This document shows positions 25,921 through 32,952 of a stretch of 42,388 nucleotides of DNA, piece after piece. Source of the stretch: Lysobacterales bacterium (GTDB taxonomy: Bacteria; Pseudomonadota; Gammaproteobacteria; Xanthomonadales; Xanthomonadaceae); contig JAGRJY010000116.1 of assembly GCA_020442465.1 (NCBI GenBank), positions 1 to 42,388 on the forward strand, in the 5' to 3' direction. Both the position numbers and the translations under genes were made by a program. Position 1 is the stretch's first letter; the number at the start of each line of letters is the position of its first letter. Below the pieces are notes generated by a model that saw only the letters and a program-made list of their open reading frames with translations, was not told where the DNA came from and did no database searches.

Positions 25921-26069
25921 GCCGGGTTCGAGTCGCCTCGCGCACGGTGACGTCGACGTCCCGTCACCGCATTCGCGGGGCAGGCGGCTAGAATTGCGGG
26001 CGCCGGCGGGAGCGGCGCTCGCGCCCGACTCGCCTCAAGCCAGGCTCGCCTCCAGACAGGATCGTCCCC

Positions 26070-27170
26070 ATGCGCTGCTCGCCCCCCGCACACCGCCGAC
26101 TGGTCATGGCCGTACTGCTTGCCGCCGTGTCGGGCACCAGTTACGCCCAAGTCGACCCCCTGCTCGCCGGGGAAGAACAGGAAGTCGCACCGTCGCTGTG
26201 GTCATTCCACGGTGACTTCGGCCTGCGTCAGGAAGATACCTCGGGATTCAGCGCCCGCGACGACATCGAGCGCACGCGTACGCGCACCCGCTTCGGCTGG
26301 CGCTACGACGACGGTTCATTCGGATTCCAGATCGGAGCCAAGGTCGGACTGGGCAGCGATGACAATCGCGACAATCGGCGCAATCTGGACAACGAGAAGT
26401 CCAACGGCGTGGGTCTCGACGTCGCGTCGTTCACCTGGCACGCCAGCGAGCACTGGGACGTCGTCCTCGGCAAGGATGTGTTCCCGCTGGCGACCACGCC
26501 GCTGACCTGGGACACCGATCTGCGACCCGTGGGGGCAGCGGTTCTGGGGCGTGGCGAGCTGGGTGACTTCGACCGCTGGACCTTCGTCGCCGGGAGCTGG
26601 CGTGGCGACCACCTGTACGACGACGACAGCCGGATCCAGGCCCTGCAGGCCGGATGGCAATGGCGCCCCGGCGCGCCGTTCTCCGGCGAGCTGCTGCTCG
26701 GGTATTTCGATATCGATCATCTCGATCGCGCCGTGCGCGAGGGACTCACGCGCACCAACCGGCGGCTCGGGGACAGTCTCGTCTCGGACTACCGGATCGC
26801 CAACCTGCAGGGCGCGCTCACCTGGCTTATCGACGAGGAGCCGCTCACCGCGCGCCTCGATCTGGTGCGCAATCTGGGCGCCGACGACTTGCGCGACGGC
26901 GCGCGCTTCAGCGTGATCTACGGCGACTCGCGCGTCGCCAACAGCCTCGAACTCGCGGTGGCCTTCCAACGCATCGGGCGCGACGCCGTGTCGGCCGCGT
27001 TCAACCAGGATGACTGGTGGTTCCACAGCGCCGCGCGCGGCGTCATGCCGTGGATCGCCTATGGCATCAACGACACCTGGCGCGTGCAGCTCTCGTATTT
27101 CCGCGAGCGACTGGACGGCGCCGACGAGCACATCAACCGCACCCTGCTCGACATCATGGCGCGCTGGTAG
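26070..27170 (+). CDS. putative outer-membrane beta-barrel (porin-like) protein
   Basis: The 366-residue protein has a signal peptide (about 1-26, ending SGTSYA) and a mature part of alternating polar and aromatic residues typical of a beta-barrel, such as TRTRFGWRYDDGSFGFQIG and SVIYGDSRVANSLELAVAF. It ends with an aromatic residue (W366) after LLDIMARW, as expected for recognition by the BAM complex. It resembles proteins called 'putative porin'. A TAGAAT -10-like box lies at 25989-25994 with no good -35, so it may have its own promoter. It follows the receptor kinase by 149 bp. Confidence 0.75.
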   Translation: MRCSPPAHRRLVMAVLLAAVSGTSYAQVDPLLAGEEQEVAPSLWSFHGDFGLRQEDTSGFSARDDIERTRTRTRFGWRYDDGSFGFQIGAKVGLGSDDNRDNRRNLDNEKSNGVGLDVASFTWHASEHWDVVLGKDVFPLATTPLTWDTDLRPVGAAVLGRGELGDFDRWTFVAGSWRGDHLYDDDSRIQALQAGWQWRPGAPFSGELLLGYFDIDHLDRAVREGLTRTNRRLGDSLVSDYRIANLQGALTWLIDEEPLTARLDLVRNLGADDLRDGARFSVIYGDSRVANSLELAVAFQRIGRDAVSAAFNQDDWWFHSAARGVMPWIAYGINDTWRVQLSYFRERLDGADEHINRTLLDIMARW

Positions 27171-27212
27171 GCAAAGCCGCGCCACCCGGTTTCCCACAAG
27201 GAAGGAATCTTC

Positions 27213-27884
27213 ATGACCCGCACCCTGATCATCGGCGGCAACCGTGGCATCGGCCTGGCCCTGGCCGCTGAACACCTTCGCCGCGGACACCACGTGATCG
27301 TGACCTGCCGCCAGCGCACCGCCGAACTCGACGCGCTCGGCGTGGAAGTCGTGGAAGGCGTCGAGGTCACCGACTCGAACTCGCTGCAGCGGGCAGAACA
27401 ATCTGTTTCACCGGGAAACATCGATCGGCTGATCGTCAACGCCGGCGTGCTGGAGACCGAGCGCTTCGATGCGCTGGATGAGCACGCCTTCGCCAACATC
27501 GAGAAGCAGTTCAACGTCAACGCGATCGGCCCGCTGCGCGCCGTGCATGCCTTTCAGGCCCGTCTGCAGCCGGGCAGCCGGGTCGGCATTCTCACCAGCC
27601 GGATGGGCTCGATGGCCGACAACGGCTCGGGTGGCTACTACGGCTATCGGATGTCCAAGGCTGCGGTGAACGCGGCGGGCAAATCGCTGGCCAATGACCT
27701 GCGTCCGCGCGGCGTGGCGGTGGCGCTGCTGCATCCGGGCTTCGTGCGCACCGGGATGACCGGCGGCCAGGGCGACGTCGACCCGGCGCAGGCTGCAGCC
27801 GGCCTCAGTGACCGCCTGGACGCGCTGAGTCTTGAATCATCCGGACGCTTCTGGCACGCCAACGGAAGCGAACTACCCTGGTGA
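27213..27884 (+). CDS. short-chain dehydrogenase/reductase
   Basis: The 223-residue protein is a small SDR with the cofactor loop GGNRGIG (8-14), an NAG motif (about 75-77), and the YxxxK active site in YYGYRMSKAA. It resembles CsgA/sniffer-like SDRs; the substrate cannot be told. The ATG at 27213 is preceded by AAGGAAGG at 7 nt. Its stop overlaps the GTG start of the EamA gene as GTGA (27881-27884), so the two are coupled. Confidence 0.88.
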   Translation: MTRTLIIGGNRGIGLALAAEHLRRGHHVIVTCRQRTAELDALGVEVVEGVEVTDSNSLQRAEQSVSPGNIDRLIVNAGVLETERFDALDEHAFANIEKQFNVNAIGPLRAVHAFQARLQPGSRVGILTSRMGSMADNGSGGYYGYRMSKAAVNAAGKSLANDLRPRGVAVALLHPGFVRTGMTGGQGDVDPAQAAAGLSDRLDALSLESSGRFWHANGSELPW

Positions 27885-28846
27885 CCGCGGCCAGCGCGGG
27901 CAGGCACGGCGCGACCCGCAAGGCGTATCTGCAGATCCACTTCTGCGTCGTGCTCTGGGGCTTCACCGCGATTCTCGGCAAGGCCATTTCGCTGAGCGCC
28001 TTCAGTCTCGTGTGGTGGCGCATGCTGCTGGTGGCCGCCGCGCTGTCCCTGCTGCCGCGGGTGTGGCGGGCACTGCGCGCGATGTCGTGGCGACTGCTGG
28101 GGGCGTATGCCGGCATCGGCGTGCTGGTCGCGCTGCATTGGCTCACGTTCTATGCGGCAATCAAGCTGTCGAATGCCTCGGTGGCTGCGACCTGCATCGC
28201 CGTGGGGCCGATCTTTCTCGCCCTGATCGAACCTGCCCTGCACCGTCGCAGGCCGGTACTGGCCGACCTGCTGCTCGGTGCGCTGGCGGTGCCGGGCGTC
28301 GCCCTGGTGGTCGGCGCGGTGCCTCAGGGCATGCTGGTCGGCATCGTGGTTGGCGTCGTCTCCGCGGCGCTGGTGGCCGTCTTTGGCCTGCTGAACAAAC
28401 GCCTGGTGCACGGCAGCGATCCACTCACGGTGACCGCCATCGAGCTGGGATCGGGCACGCTGGCGCTGACCCTTCTGGCGCCGCTGGTGCCGTGGATGCT
28501 GCCGGGCCACGGTGGCGCACTCTTCGTGTTGCCCGGCTGGGTCGATGCCGGCCTCATCGCCACGCTCAGTTTCGCCTGCACCCTGCTGCCCTTCGCACTG
28601 TCGCTGGTGGCCTTGCGCCATCTTTCGGCGTTTTCGGTGCAGCTTGCGGTGAATCTGGAACCGATCTACGCGATCGTGCTGGCGACGCTGCTGTTCGGCG
28701 AGCACCTCGACGTCAGTCCGTGGTTCTACCTGGGCGTGGCGATCGTCGTGGGCGCCGTGTTCGTGCACCCGTTCGTCTCGCGGCCCCGCGATGAGCATGA
28801 GCACCCGGAGCAACTGGCCATGGCGGAGTCGAAGTCGATCGACTGA
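27881..28846 (+). CDS. EamA-family (DMT) transporter
   Basis: The 321-residue protein has about ten membrane helices arranged as two EamA repeats, with the family motif HFCVVLWGFTAILGKAI in helix 1 and LEPIYAIVLATLLFGEHL in the second repeat. It is likely an inner-membrane exporter or permease of a small metabolite; the substrate is unknown. The start is GTG at 27881, overlapping the SDR stop. The cytoplasmic C-terminal tail is rich in His, Glu and Ser. Confidence 0.9.
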   Translation: MTAASAGRHGATRKAYLQIHFCVVLWGFTAILGKAISLSAFSLVWWRMLLVAAALSLLPRVWRALRAMSWRLLGAYAGIGVLVALHWLTFYAAIKLSNASVAATCIAVGPIFLALIEPALHRRRPVLADLLLGALAVPGVALVVGAVPQGMLVGIVVGVVSAALVAVFGLLNKRLVHGSDPLTVTAIELGSGTLALTLLAPLVPWMLPGHGGALFVLPGWVDAGLIATLSFACTLLPFALSLVALRHLSAFSVQLAVNLEPIYAIVLATLLFGEHLDVSPWFYLGVAIVVGAVFVHPFVSRPRDEHEHPEQLAMAESKSID

Positions 28847-28937
28847 GCCTGTGCGTCGGGTGATTTCCGACCCCAAACACTCGCGGATTTCGCCGCGTCG
28901 GGCTCTAGCGGGATTCGCCCCATTCCCGAACAAACCG

Positions 28938-29270
28938 CTCGATGATCCAGCGCGGTCGCATGCCGTGATGCCGCGGTCGGGATCCATCCCCTCCTACAAG
29001 GCGCTCGCGGCTCTCACTGTAGGAGGGCATTCATGCCCGACCCGTACGCTCGATGACCAGCGTGGTCGCATGCTGTGATGTCGCGGTCGGGGATCAATCC
29101 CCTCCTACAAGGCGCTCGCAGTTCGTACTGTAGGAGGGCATTCATGTCCGACCCGTACGCTGGATGATCCAGCGCGGTCGCATGCTGTGATGCTGCGGTC
29201 GGGGATCAATCCCCTCCTACAGAGTGCTCGCGGCTCTCACTGTAGGAGGGCATTCATGCCCGACCCGACG
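28938..29270. repeat. three tandem 111-bp repeats built of REP-like inverted palindromes
   Basis: Units span 28938-29048, 29049-29159 and 29160-29270, each exactly 111 bp and mostly identical. Each contains an inverted pair: one arm like GGTCGGGGATCAATCCCC followed by TCCTACA, and one arm like TGTAGGAGGGCATTCATGCC followed by CGACC, about 20 bp apart (for unit 1, 28975-28998 and 29018-29042). Paired palindromes of this kind are known as BIMEs, and GTAGGAG-type REP sequences are widespread in Xanthomonadales and Pseudomonas. They fill the gap between the EamA gene and the 3' end of fabH; no gene is seen in 28847-29312. Confidence 0.9.
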
Positions 29271-29312
29271 CAGAGGCGACGCTGCTGGTGTGTGCGCGCG
29301 CCGCGGCGAAAA

Positions 29313-30296
29313 TCAGTACCGCAGCAGTGCGGAGCCCCAAGTGAATCCGCCGCCGAAGGCTTCGAGCAGCAGCAGCTCGCCACGCTTCACGCGACCGGTG
29401 CGGATGCCCTCGTCCAGCGCCAGCGGCACCGACGCGGAGGAAGTGTTGCCGTGGCGATCGACGGTGACGATCACGCGATCCATCGGCATATCCAGCCGTT
29501 TCGCCGTCGCGCTGATGATGCGCAGGTTGGCCTGATGGGGGATGAGCCAGTCGAGCTCTGACTTGTCGAGACCGTTGGCTTCGAGCGTTTCCTCGACCAC
29601 CGCATCCAGCGTCTTGACGGCCACCTTGAACACTTCATTGCCGGTCATCATCACGCGCACGCCGTGGTTTGGCTCGTCCTTGAAGCCGACCGACACCCCG
29701 ACCGGGTTGTACAGCAGCTCCTTGTGGCCGCCGTCCGCGTGCAGATGCGTGGACAGGATGCCCGGCTCGCTGTCGGCGCGCAGCACCACCGCGCCGGCAC
29801 CGTCGCCAAACAGCACACAGGTCGCGCGATCGTTCCAGTCGAGCATACGGGTCAGCGTCTCGGCGCCGACCACCAGGGCGGTCTTCGCCGCACCCGAGCG
29901 GATGAAACTGTTGGCAGTGCCCAGCGCGTAGATGAAACCCGAACACGCCGCGTTGACGTCGAACGCGGCGCAACCGTTGGCGCCAAGCTGATGCTGCAGC
30001 AGGCATGCTGTCGACGGGAAGATGATGTCCGGCGTGGTCGTTCCGACCACCAGCAGGTCGATCTCGCTCGCCTGCACGCTGGCCTCGGCCAGCGCACGCT
30101 TCGCCGCTTCGAACGCCAGATCACCGGTGGTCTGGCCCTCGGCCGCCACATGACGCTGGCCGATGCCGGTTCGACTGCGGATCCACTCGTCGCTGGTATC
30201 GACTTTCTTCGCCAGCTCTTCGTTGGTCAGCACGCGTTCCGGCAGGTAGCTGCCTGTGCCGATGATCCGGGCGTAGGGCATGTTCGAACTGGCCAT
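29313..30296 (-). CDS. fabH: beta-ketoacyl-ACP synthase III
   Basis: The 327-residue enzyme starts fatty-acid synthesis by condensing acetyl-CoA with malonyl-ACP. The Cys-His-Asn triad is complete: C118 in NAACSGF, H254 in PHQANLRI and N284 in RHGNTSSAS. The start at 30296 is preceded by AGAGGG at 8 nt; the adjacent ATG at 30299 and one 15 bp further down are alternatives. A terminator lies between it and rpmF. Unlike the usual order, fabD does not follow; it is about 19 kb away, and the 111-bp repeats lie just past the fabH stop. Confidence 0.96.
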   Translation of the reverse strand: MASSNMPYARIIGTGSYLPERVLTNEELAKKVDTSDEWIRSRTGIGQRHVAAEGQTTGDLAFEAAKRALAEASVQASEIDLLVVGTTTPDIIFPSTACLLQHQLGANGCAAFDVNAACSGFIYALGTANSFIRSGAAKTALVVGAETLTRMLDWNDRATCVLFGDGAGAVVLRADSEPGILSTHLHADGGHKELLYNPVGVSVGFKDEPNHGVRVMMTGNEVFKVAVKTLDAVVEETLEANGLDKSELDWLIPHQANLRIISATAKRLDMPMDRVIVTVDRHGNTSSASVPLALDEGIRTGRVKRGELLLLEAFGGGFTWGSALLRY

Positions 30297-30360
30297 CATT
30301 GCATCCCTCTGCGACACCGTCGTCCGAGCATAACTGCTGCGGAGGCCGGTGCGGGTTCCT

Positions 30361-30394
30361 GCAAACGAAAACGGCGGACTGGGCGCCCGCCGTT
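30361..30394 (-). terminator. intrinsic terminator after rpmF
   Basis: On the minus strand AACGGCGG pairs with CCGCCGTT (plus-strand arms 30370-30377 and 30387-30394) around a 9-base loop and is followed by TTTCGTTT. This is a good rho-independent terminator, 51 bp after the rpmF stop, so fabH needs its own promoter or depends on read-through. Confidence 0.8.
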
Positions 30395-30444
30395 CTCACT
30401 GCGCCGGCCGATCTTCGGCCAGGCGCCTGTCTCGCCGCGTCGGA

Positions 30445-30639
30445 TTACTCTTCGTCGACGACAGCCGTCTTCACTTCGATGACCTTCTTGCCACGGTAGA
30501 AACCGTCCTTGGTCACGTGGTGACGAAGGTGGGTCTCGCCGCTGGTCGGGTCGGTGGCCAGCTGCTTGGCGGTGAGCGCATCGTGCGAACGACGCATGCC
30601 ACGCTTCGAGGGGGTCTTGCGGCTCTTCTGGACTGCCAT
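30445..30639 (-). CDS. rpmF: 50S ribosomal protein bL32
   Basis: The 64-residue protein matches bL32 over its whole length, from [19 protein letters not shown] to [18 protein letters not shown]. It lacks the C-terminal CxxC pairs of zinc-binding L32, so it is the cysteine-free form. It follows yceD by 13 bp, the conserved yceD-rpmF pairing of bacteria. Confidence 0.97.
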   Translation of the reverse strand: MAVQKSRKTPSKRGMRRSHDALTAKQLATDPTSGETHLRHHVTKDGFYRGKKVIEVKTAVVDEE

Positions 30640-30652
30640 GGGTGTTCTCCAA

Positions 30653-31174
30653 CTAACTCTTGTTCGACTTCAAGGCGGACAGCGCCGCAAAAGGGTTTTC
30701 CCGCTGGGGTTCGGCCTCGGCCTCTTCGACCTCGTCCTCACCCGACCACTCGACTTCGCCATCCGGATCCACGGGAACCACCGGCAGCGCAAGAATCAAC
30801 TCGTCCTCGACCAAGTCCAGCAGCGCCATCTCGCCATCGGCCGGCACCAGCAGCGGCTCGACTCCAGGTGGCAGGCTGGCTTCCTCAGCCTCGGTCCTGA
30901 TCAGCCCCAGCGTCTGCTCGACCCGCACCGGCAGCAGGAAACGCTTGAGCGTTCGCTGACAGATCAACGGCAAGGCAGCCTCGGCGTCGAGGCGCACCAC
31001 CGCAGTCTGGAACCGGTCGCGATCGAACTGCAGGCTGAAGCTGCATCGTCCTTCGTCGTCTGCAAGGCTTTCGCCCAGGCGCTTGAACGCGGACAGGGGA
31101 GCCTGTCCATCGAACTGCCGTCTGGCTCCTATCGCACGCCAGACATCGACGGTGGACGGGACGCCTGCAGACAT
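30653..31174 (-). CDS. yceD: YceD/DUF177 family protein
   Basis: The 173-residue protein matches YceD, which in E. coli and plants is tied to 23S rRNA accumulation and ribosome assembly. Family features are [14 protein letters not shown] (one of the usual two Cys is kept), [20 protein letters not shown] and the conserved end [11 protein letters not shown]. The ATG at 31174 aligns with the E. coli start. A promoter lies so close upstream that the mRNA may be leaderless; no ribosome binding site is seen. Co-transcribed with rpmF. Confidence 0.93.
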   Translation of the reverse strand: MSAGVPSTVDVWRAIGARRQFDGQAPLSAFKRLGESLADDEGRCSFSLQFDRDRFQTAVVRLDAEAALPLICQRTLKRFLLPVRVEQTLGLIRTEAEEASLPPGVEPLLVPADGEMALLDLVEDELILALPVVPVDPDGEVEWSGEDEVEEAEAEPQRENPFAALSALKSNKS

Positions 31175-31183
31175 AAGCGCGTA

Positions 31184-31213
31184 AGGGTACGCCAGAAGGC
31201 CGGCGCCGGTCAA
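31184..31213 (-). promoter_or_regulatory. promoter of yceD-rpmF
   Basis: TTGACC (31208-31213) and TACCCT (31184-31189) on the minus strand are separated by 18 bp. The -10 box ends 9 bp before the yceD ATG, so the transcript should start within about 0-4 nt of the start codon. Confidence 0.6.
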
Positions 31214-31217
31214 TCAC

Positions 31218-31250
31218 GCCGTCGCGGGTCGCCGGGCGCCCCGCGACGGC
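31218..31250 (-). terminator. strong hairpin after the lipoprotein gene
   Basis: GCCGTCGCGGG (31218-31228) and CCCGCGACGGC (31240-31250) form a perfect 11-bp stem with an 11-base loop, starting 6 bp after the lipoprotein stop. The U-tract is poor (GTGATTG), so termination may be only partial. The yceD -35 box begins 4 bp further. Confidence 0.65.
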
Positions 31251-31256
31251 GGGCAA

Positions 31257-32069
31257 TCACTTGCCCAACGCAGCGAAGACCCGCTTGGCGCCGTCCATGT
31301 TGGAGGCGTCGTCATCGCCGAGCAGGGGCGAGATGGTGACCTGCAGGTCACCATCCAGCACCAGCAGCGAACCGCCCATGGCCGGCATCCAGTATGCCGC
31401 GTCGCCAACGCCTTCCAGTTCGACACGGGCATTGGCGGCGCGAATCATTCTCGCCGTCACCGATTCGGTACCCCCCTCGCCCAGCGCCTTCTTCTGCTCG
31501 TCGGTGAGGCGCTTGTTCGCCGCCTCGGTGGCCACCTTGATGCGCGCTTCGAGCTGTTCGTCGTCCAGCTTGGCCGGCACGAAATTCTCCGGCGTGGACT
31601 TGCTCTCGGTCAGCGCCACCGACACGCTGAAATCGGTGGCCATGGCACGCATGTCCAGCTTGCCACGCTGGTCCGGCGGCAGCGTGGCCTGCTTCAGCAT
31701 CTGCTCGATGGCGGCCTGCTGACGCGCCTCAGCGTCGGGCCGCGGCCACGAGTAGCTGCATCGCCACTCCCGCTTGGACGGGTTGGGCTGCACGGTCACC
31801 TCAGCCGGCGCGCCAAACTCGGACTGCAGCACGGACACGGCGAGGATGTCGCACACGTTGTCGCCGGCAAACGAACGCAGCGCGCCGCCGCCACCCGTCG
31901 CAGCGCTGGCCGCGTCCGCGGAAGGCGCAGCGGCCACGTCGTTCGAGGCCGCGGCGCTCGCCGAATCACCGGCGCCGGACTGGTTCGAGGAAGACCCGCA
32001 AGCCGCCAGCGCGAACACGCATGCGGAGACCAGGGCTGTTCTATGCAGACGAAGACTGGAACGGAACAT
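31257..32069 (-). CDS. lipoprotein, function unknown
   Basis: The 270-residue product has a lipoprotein signal ending in FALAAC-G (Cys about 24), then a low-complexity Ser/Ala/Gly-rich linker (about 25-62) and a folded domain starting near NVCDILAVSVLQSEFGAP. Two Cys in the mature domain (NVCDIL and WRCSYSW) could pair, and the domain loosely recalls DUF3558-like lipoproteins. The end has LVLDGDLQVTISPLLGDDD. The ATG at 32069 has AAAGGAG at 7 nt. It is monocistronic, closed by a strong hairpin. Confidence 0.82.
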   Translation of the reverse strand: MFRSSLRLHRTALVSACVFALAACGSSSNQSGAGDSASAAASNDVAAAPSADAASAATGGGGALRSFAGDNVCDILAVSVLQSEFGAPAEVTVQPNPSKREWRCSYSWPRPDAEARQQAAIEQMLKQATLPPDQRGKLDMRAMATDFSVSVALTESKSTPENFVPAKLDDEQLEARIKVATEAANKRLTDEQKKALGEGGTESVTARMIRAANARVELEGVGDAAYWMPAMGGSLLVLDGDLQVTISPLLGDDDASNMDGAKRVFAALGK

Positions 32070-32388
32070 GAGCGCACTCCTTTGCAGGAAACAGTCGGTG
32101 GCCAACCGCCGACCGACACAGAGGCGACGACCATCGGGCCAGAGCATCGACCGAGTTCGCGCGAAGGATGGGCACCATGACCGCCGCAGGCAGATCGGTC
32201 AAGCGCGCGTCCAGGAAGAGCCCAACCCGGCGGCCGCGTGACTCGGGGCCGAGATGCGCGGGATCCCTCACGCCACTGCGGCGCCGCAGTCTGAGCCGGA
32301 GCGGATCCCACACATTGTGGCGGTGGTCTCTTGGCGCAATTCCACCGACCCGATACTTTGACGACCTGACAAACCCCGACGGACTTCC
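32070..32388. other. divergent promoter region
   Basis: This 319-bp gap lies between the lipoprotein gene (minus) and the ECF sigma gene (plus). It holds the candidate sigma-gene promoter (32331-32359). No other gene, repeat or clear operator was seen. Confidence 0.5.
32331..32359 (+). promoter_or_regulatory. candidate sigma-70 promoter of the ECF-kinase operon
   Basis: TTGGCG (32331-32336) and TACTTT (32354-32359) are separated by 17 bp, 29 bp before the start codon. The match is moderate (four of six and three of six). Confidence 0.45.
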
Positions 32389-32952
32389 ATGAGCGAAGCG
32401 CTGACCCGATTCCTGCTCGCAGCCACCGGGAGTTCCAGCCAGGACCCGACCATCCTGTACGCGGCAGCCTACGACGAGCTGCGGGCATTGGCCGCACGCC
32501 AACGTGGGCGCATGCCGGGCCTTCCATCCAGCGATACATCCCTCGTGCATGAGGCGTATCTCAAACTTCACCGACGCGAGCATTACGTCGATCGGCAACA
32601 TTTTTTTGCTACCGCGGCCAGAGCCATGCGGCAGATCCTGGTCGACGTGGCACGAGCCCAGGCTGCGGCCAAGCGCGGTGATGGCCGCCCGGATATCCGG
32701 CTTGAAGATGCCAGCCAGGCAATCGGCGCGACCACCGAGGGGGCCGAGCAGGTGCTGGACGTCGATGCAGCCCTGAGGGCGTTGGGCGCCGAAGACGCTT
32801 CGCTCGCCGACCTCGTCGAGTTGCGCTTCTTCGCAGGACTGGGTCTCGACGAGATTGCGGCGCTGCAGCAGCGATCCGAGCGCTCGCTCAAGCGTGATTG
32901 GGTGAAGGCCCGCGCCTTCCTGCGCCTGCACGTGGCGGACTACGACGCATGA
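32389..32952 (+). CDS. ECF sigma factor paired with a Ser/Thr kinase (ECF43-like)
   Basis: The 187-residue protein is a sigma factor of the ECF type often linked to Ser/Thr kinases (TIGR02999-like): region 2 includes SLVHEAYLKLHRREHYVDRQ, then HFFATAARAMRQILVDVAR, and region 4 includes LVELRFFAGLGLDEIAALQQ, then RSERSLKRDWVKAR. Where most ECFs have an acidic stretch before LVQE, this protein has SSDTSLVHE (T50-S51). In ECF43-type sigmas of Vibrio and Xanthomonas, this acidic patch is missing and kinase phosphorylation substitutes for it. The gene overlaps the kinase gene by ATGA (32949-32952). No anti-sigma gene is present. Confidence 0.87.
   Translation: MSEALTRFLLAATGSSSQDPTILYAAAYDELRALAARQRGRMPGLPSSDTSLVHEAYLKLHRREHYVDRQHFFATAARAMRQILVDVARAQAAAKRGDGRPDIRLEDASQAIGATTEGAEQVLDVDAALRALGAEDASLADLVELRFFAGLGLDEIAALQQRSERSLKRDWVKARAFLRLHVADYDA

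Noticed and set aside
25946..25968. GGTGACG/CGTCACC inverted repeat after the receptor kinase gene as a terminator
   Set aside because: The stem is 7 bp with a 9-base loop and no T-tract follows, so it was not called.
28938..29270. possible CRISPR array
   Set aside because: Units are 111 bp with no unique spacers, each containing inverted palindromes, and there are no cas genes; the REP/BIME explanation fits.
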